A DNA stretch of 64,000 bases from Purshia tridentata (Eukaryota > Streptophyta > Magnoliopsida > Rosales > Rosaceae), in the NCBI GenBank assembly GCA_003254885.1, contig QANT01006119.1:1-64000 (forward strand), in the 5' to 3' direction. Below the pieces are notes generated by a model. It searched no databases. It was given only the letters and a program-made list of their open reading frames with translations, and was not told the origin of the DNA. A program made the position numbers and the translations under genes. The stretch's first letter is position 1. Each line of letters starts with the position of its first letter. Positions 63,463 through 64,000 of the stretch are shown here, piece by piece.

Positions 63463-63497
63463 TGCTTCTGCTTCTGCTTCTGCTTCTGCTTCTGCTT
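63463..63497. repeat. TGCTTC hexanucleotide repeat
   Basis: Nearly six units of TGCTTC follow in a row, about 220-255 bases upstream of the formin start codon. In the transcript sense this reads GAAGCA repeats. Confidence 0.9.
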
Positions 63498-63818
63498 GTG
63501 CTTAAAAATGTAGTTACAGATGGTTTGTTGAAGAGATTGCAGACCAACTCAATCAGTGTGAGCTTGAGGAAAATAATGTTTCTTGCTCTCAGAGAGAGAG
63601 AGAGAGAGTGAGTTAGGGTAAGAGGGTCTACATGATGGTGGGTGTGAGTGTCATTGAAGGAGAAAGGGAACAGTAGGAGCAAGGAGAATGGTAGTTCATT
63701 CATACCTCTCACAAGTCACAACAGCAAAACCCATTAGGCCATTACAGTGACTACTCCTTTTTTCACCAGTGGAAATAGAGAAAAACGAGCTGAAATAATA
63801 GAGAGTAATTATGAGCCT

Positions 63819-63944
63819 GTAAAAACTCTGAGTGGTAAGGTAAAGATGAGATCTTGAAGAAGATCTAGCAGCAGCGGGAGAGTAAAAACTCTGAGTGGTA
63901 AGGTAAAGATGAGATCTTGAAGAAGATCTAGCGGGAGCGGGAGA
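63819..63944. repeat. Tandem duplication, two 63-bp copies
   Basis: Copies 63819-63881 and 63882-63944 start GTAAAAACTCTGAGTGGTAA and differ at about two bases (AGCAGCAGC versus AGCGGGAGC). Each carries AGATCTTGAAGAAGATCT, an imperfect palindrome. The near-identity suggests a recent duplication upstream of the formin gene. Confidence 0.92.
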
Positions 63945-64000
63945 GTAGAGAGTGGAGAAGAGGTTAAAATTGCTGAGAATTTATTGGGATTTGCACTTTT

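Larger units (their letters stand above)
63244..64000. promoter_or_regulatory. Formin 5' leader and promoter region
   Basis: It contains a CT microsatellite, a hexanucleotide repeat, a GA run near 63591-63608 and a 63-bp tandem duplication, listed separately. Plus-strand frames here are low-complexity artefacts. Confidence 0.6.

Noticed and set aside
1-64000. tRNA, rRNA, CRISPR arrays and retrovirus-like or Polinton-like elements
   Set aside because: I looked for tRNA-like box motifs, direct-repeat arrays, long terminal repeats and capsid or integrase-like frames by eye and found none; a covariance-model or profile search could still detect small RNAs.

Overview
The window is nuclear DNA of a flowering plant. 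Genes have many introns with GT-AG borders (two with probable GC-AG borders), AT-rich intergenic DNA, CT/GA microsatellites near gene starts, small DNA transposons and LINE relics. The proteins are plant-specific or plant-like (GUN1, UGT74-type glycosyltransferase, BTB-TAZ protein, class I formin). From memory the proteins look most like those of a rosid, perhaps a Rosaceae such as Prunus; this is inference only. A 54-base N gap and one isolated N show it comes from a draft assembly.

Layout. 1-5.0 kb: a Tourist-like MITE, then a minus-strand five-exon gene for an NDUFAF3/Mth938-like mitochondrial protein with an inverted-repeat element in its last intron. 5.4-9.2 kb: GUN1 on the plus strand, divergent from it. 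10.5-23.1 kb: a 27-exon minus-strand NOMO gene whose introns hold two LINE relics and a tandem repeat. 25.3-30.2 kb: POP1, the RNase P/MRP subunit, divergent from NOMO. 31.5-31.7 kb: a two-exon gene for an uncharacterised 62-residue protein. 32.2-33.0 kb: a Mutator-like non-autonomous transposon with a perfect 9-bp target duplication, containing the N gap. 33.4-35.5 kb: ribosomal protein eS24. 36.5-41.7 kb: LETM1. 42.7-44.2 kb: a UDP-glycosyltransferase on the minus strand. 44.2-49.6 kb: a 5.4-kb stretch with no gene I can support. 49.6-51.9 kb: a BTB/POZ-TAZ protein. 52.4-53.0 kb: LSM6 (minus), divergent from a double-hotdog acyl-CoA thioesterase (54.4-57.3 kb). 58.7-59.0 kb: a small plant-family gene that looks frameshifted. 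59.3-63.2 kb: a class I formin on the minus strand.

The exon models were built by hand from splice signals, reading-phase continuity and family knowledge. In the ten multi-exon models of known families and in the small two-exon gene, the summed exon lengths are a multiple of three and the total protein length fits the family where one is known. The genes are mostly single-copy housekeeping genes (organelle biogenesis and signalling, ER translocon, tRNA processing, ribosome, mRNA decay/splicing, cytoskeleton). I see no operon-like system, CRISPR, virus relic or toxin system. The most unusual material is structural: two GC-AG introns, the transposon whose own inverted repeat predicts the content of the assembly gap, the LINE relics flanking one NOMO exon, several tandem duplications in non-coding DNA, and two small genes that gene finders could easily miss or misannotate.
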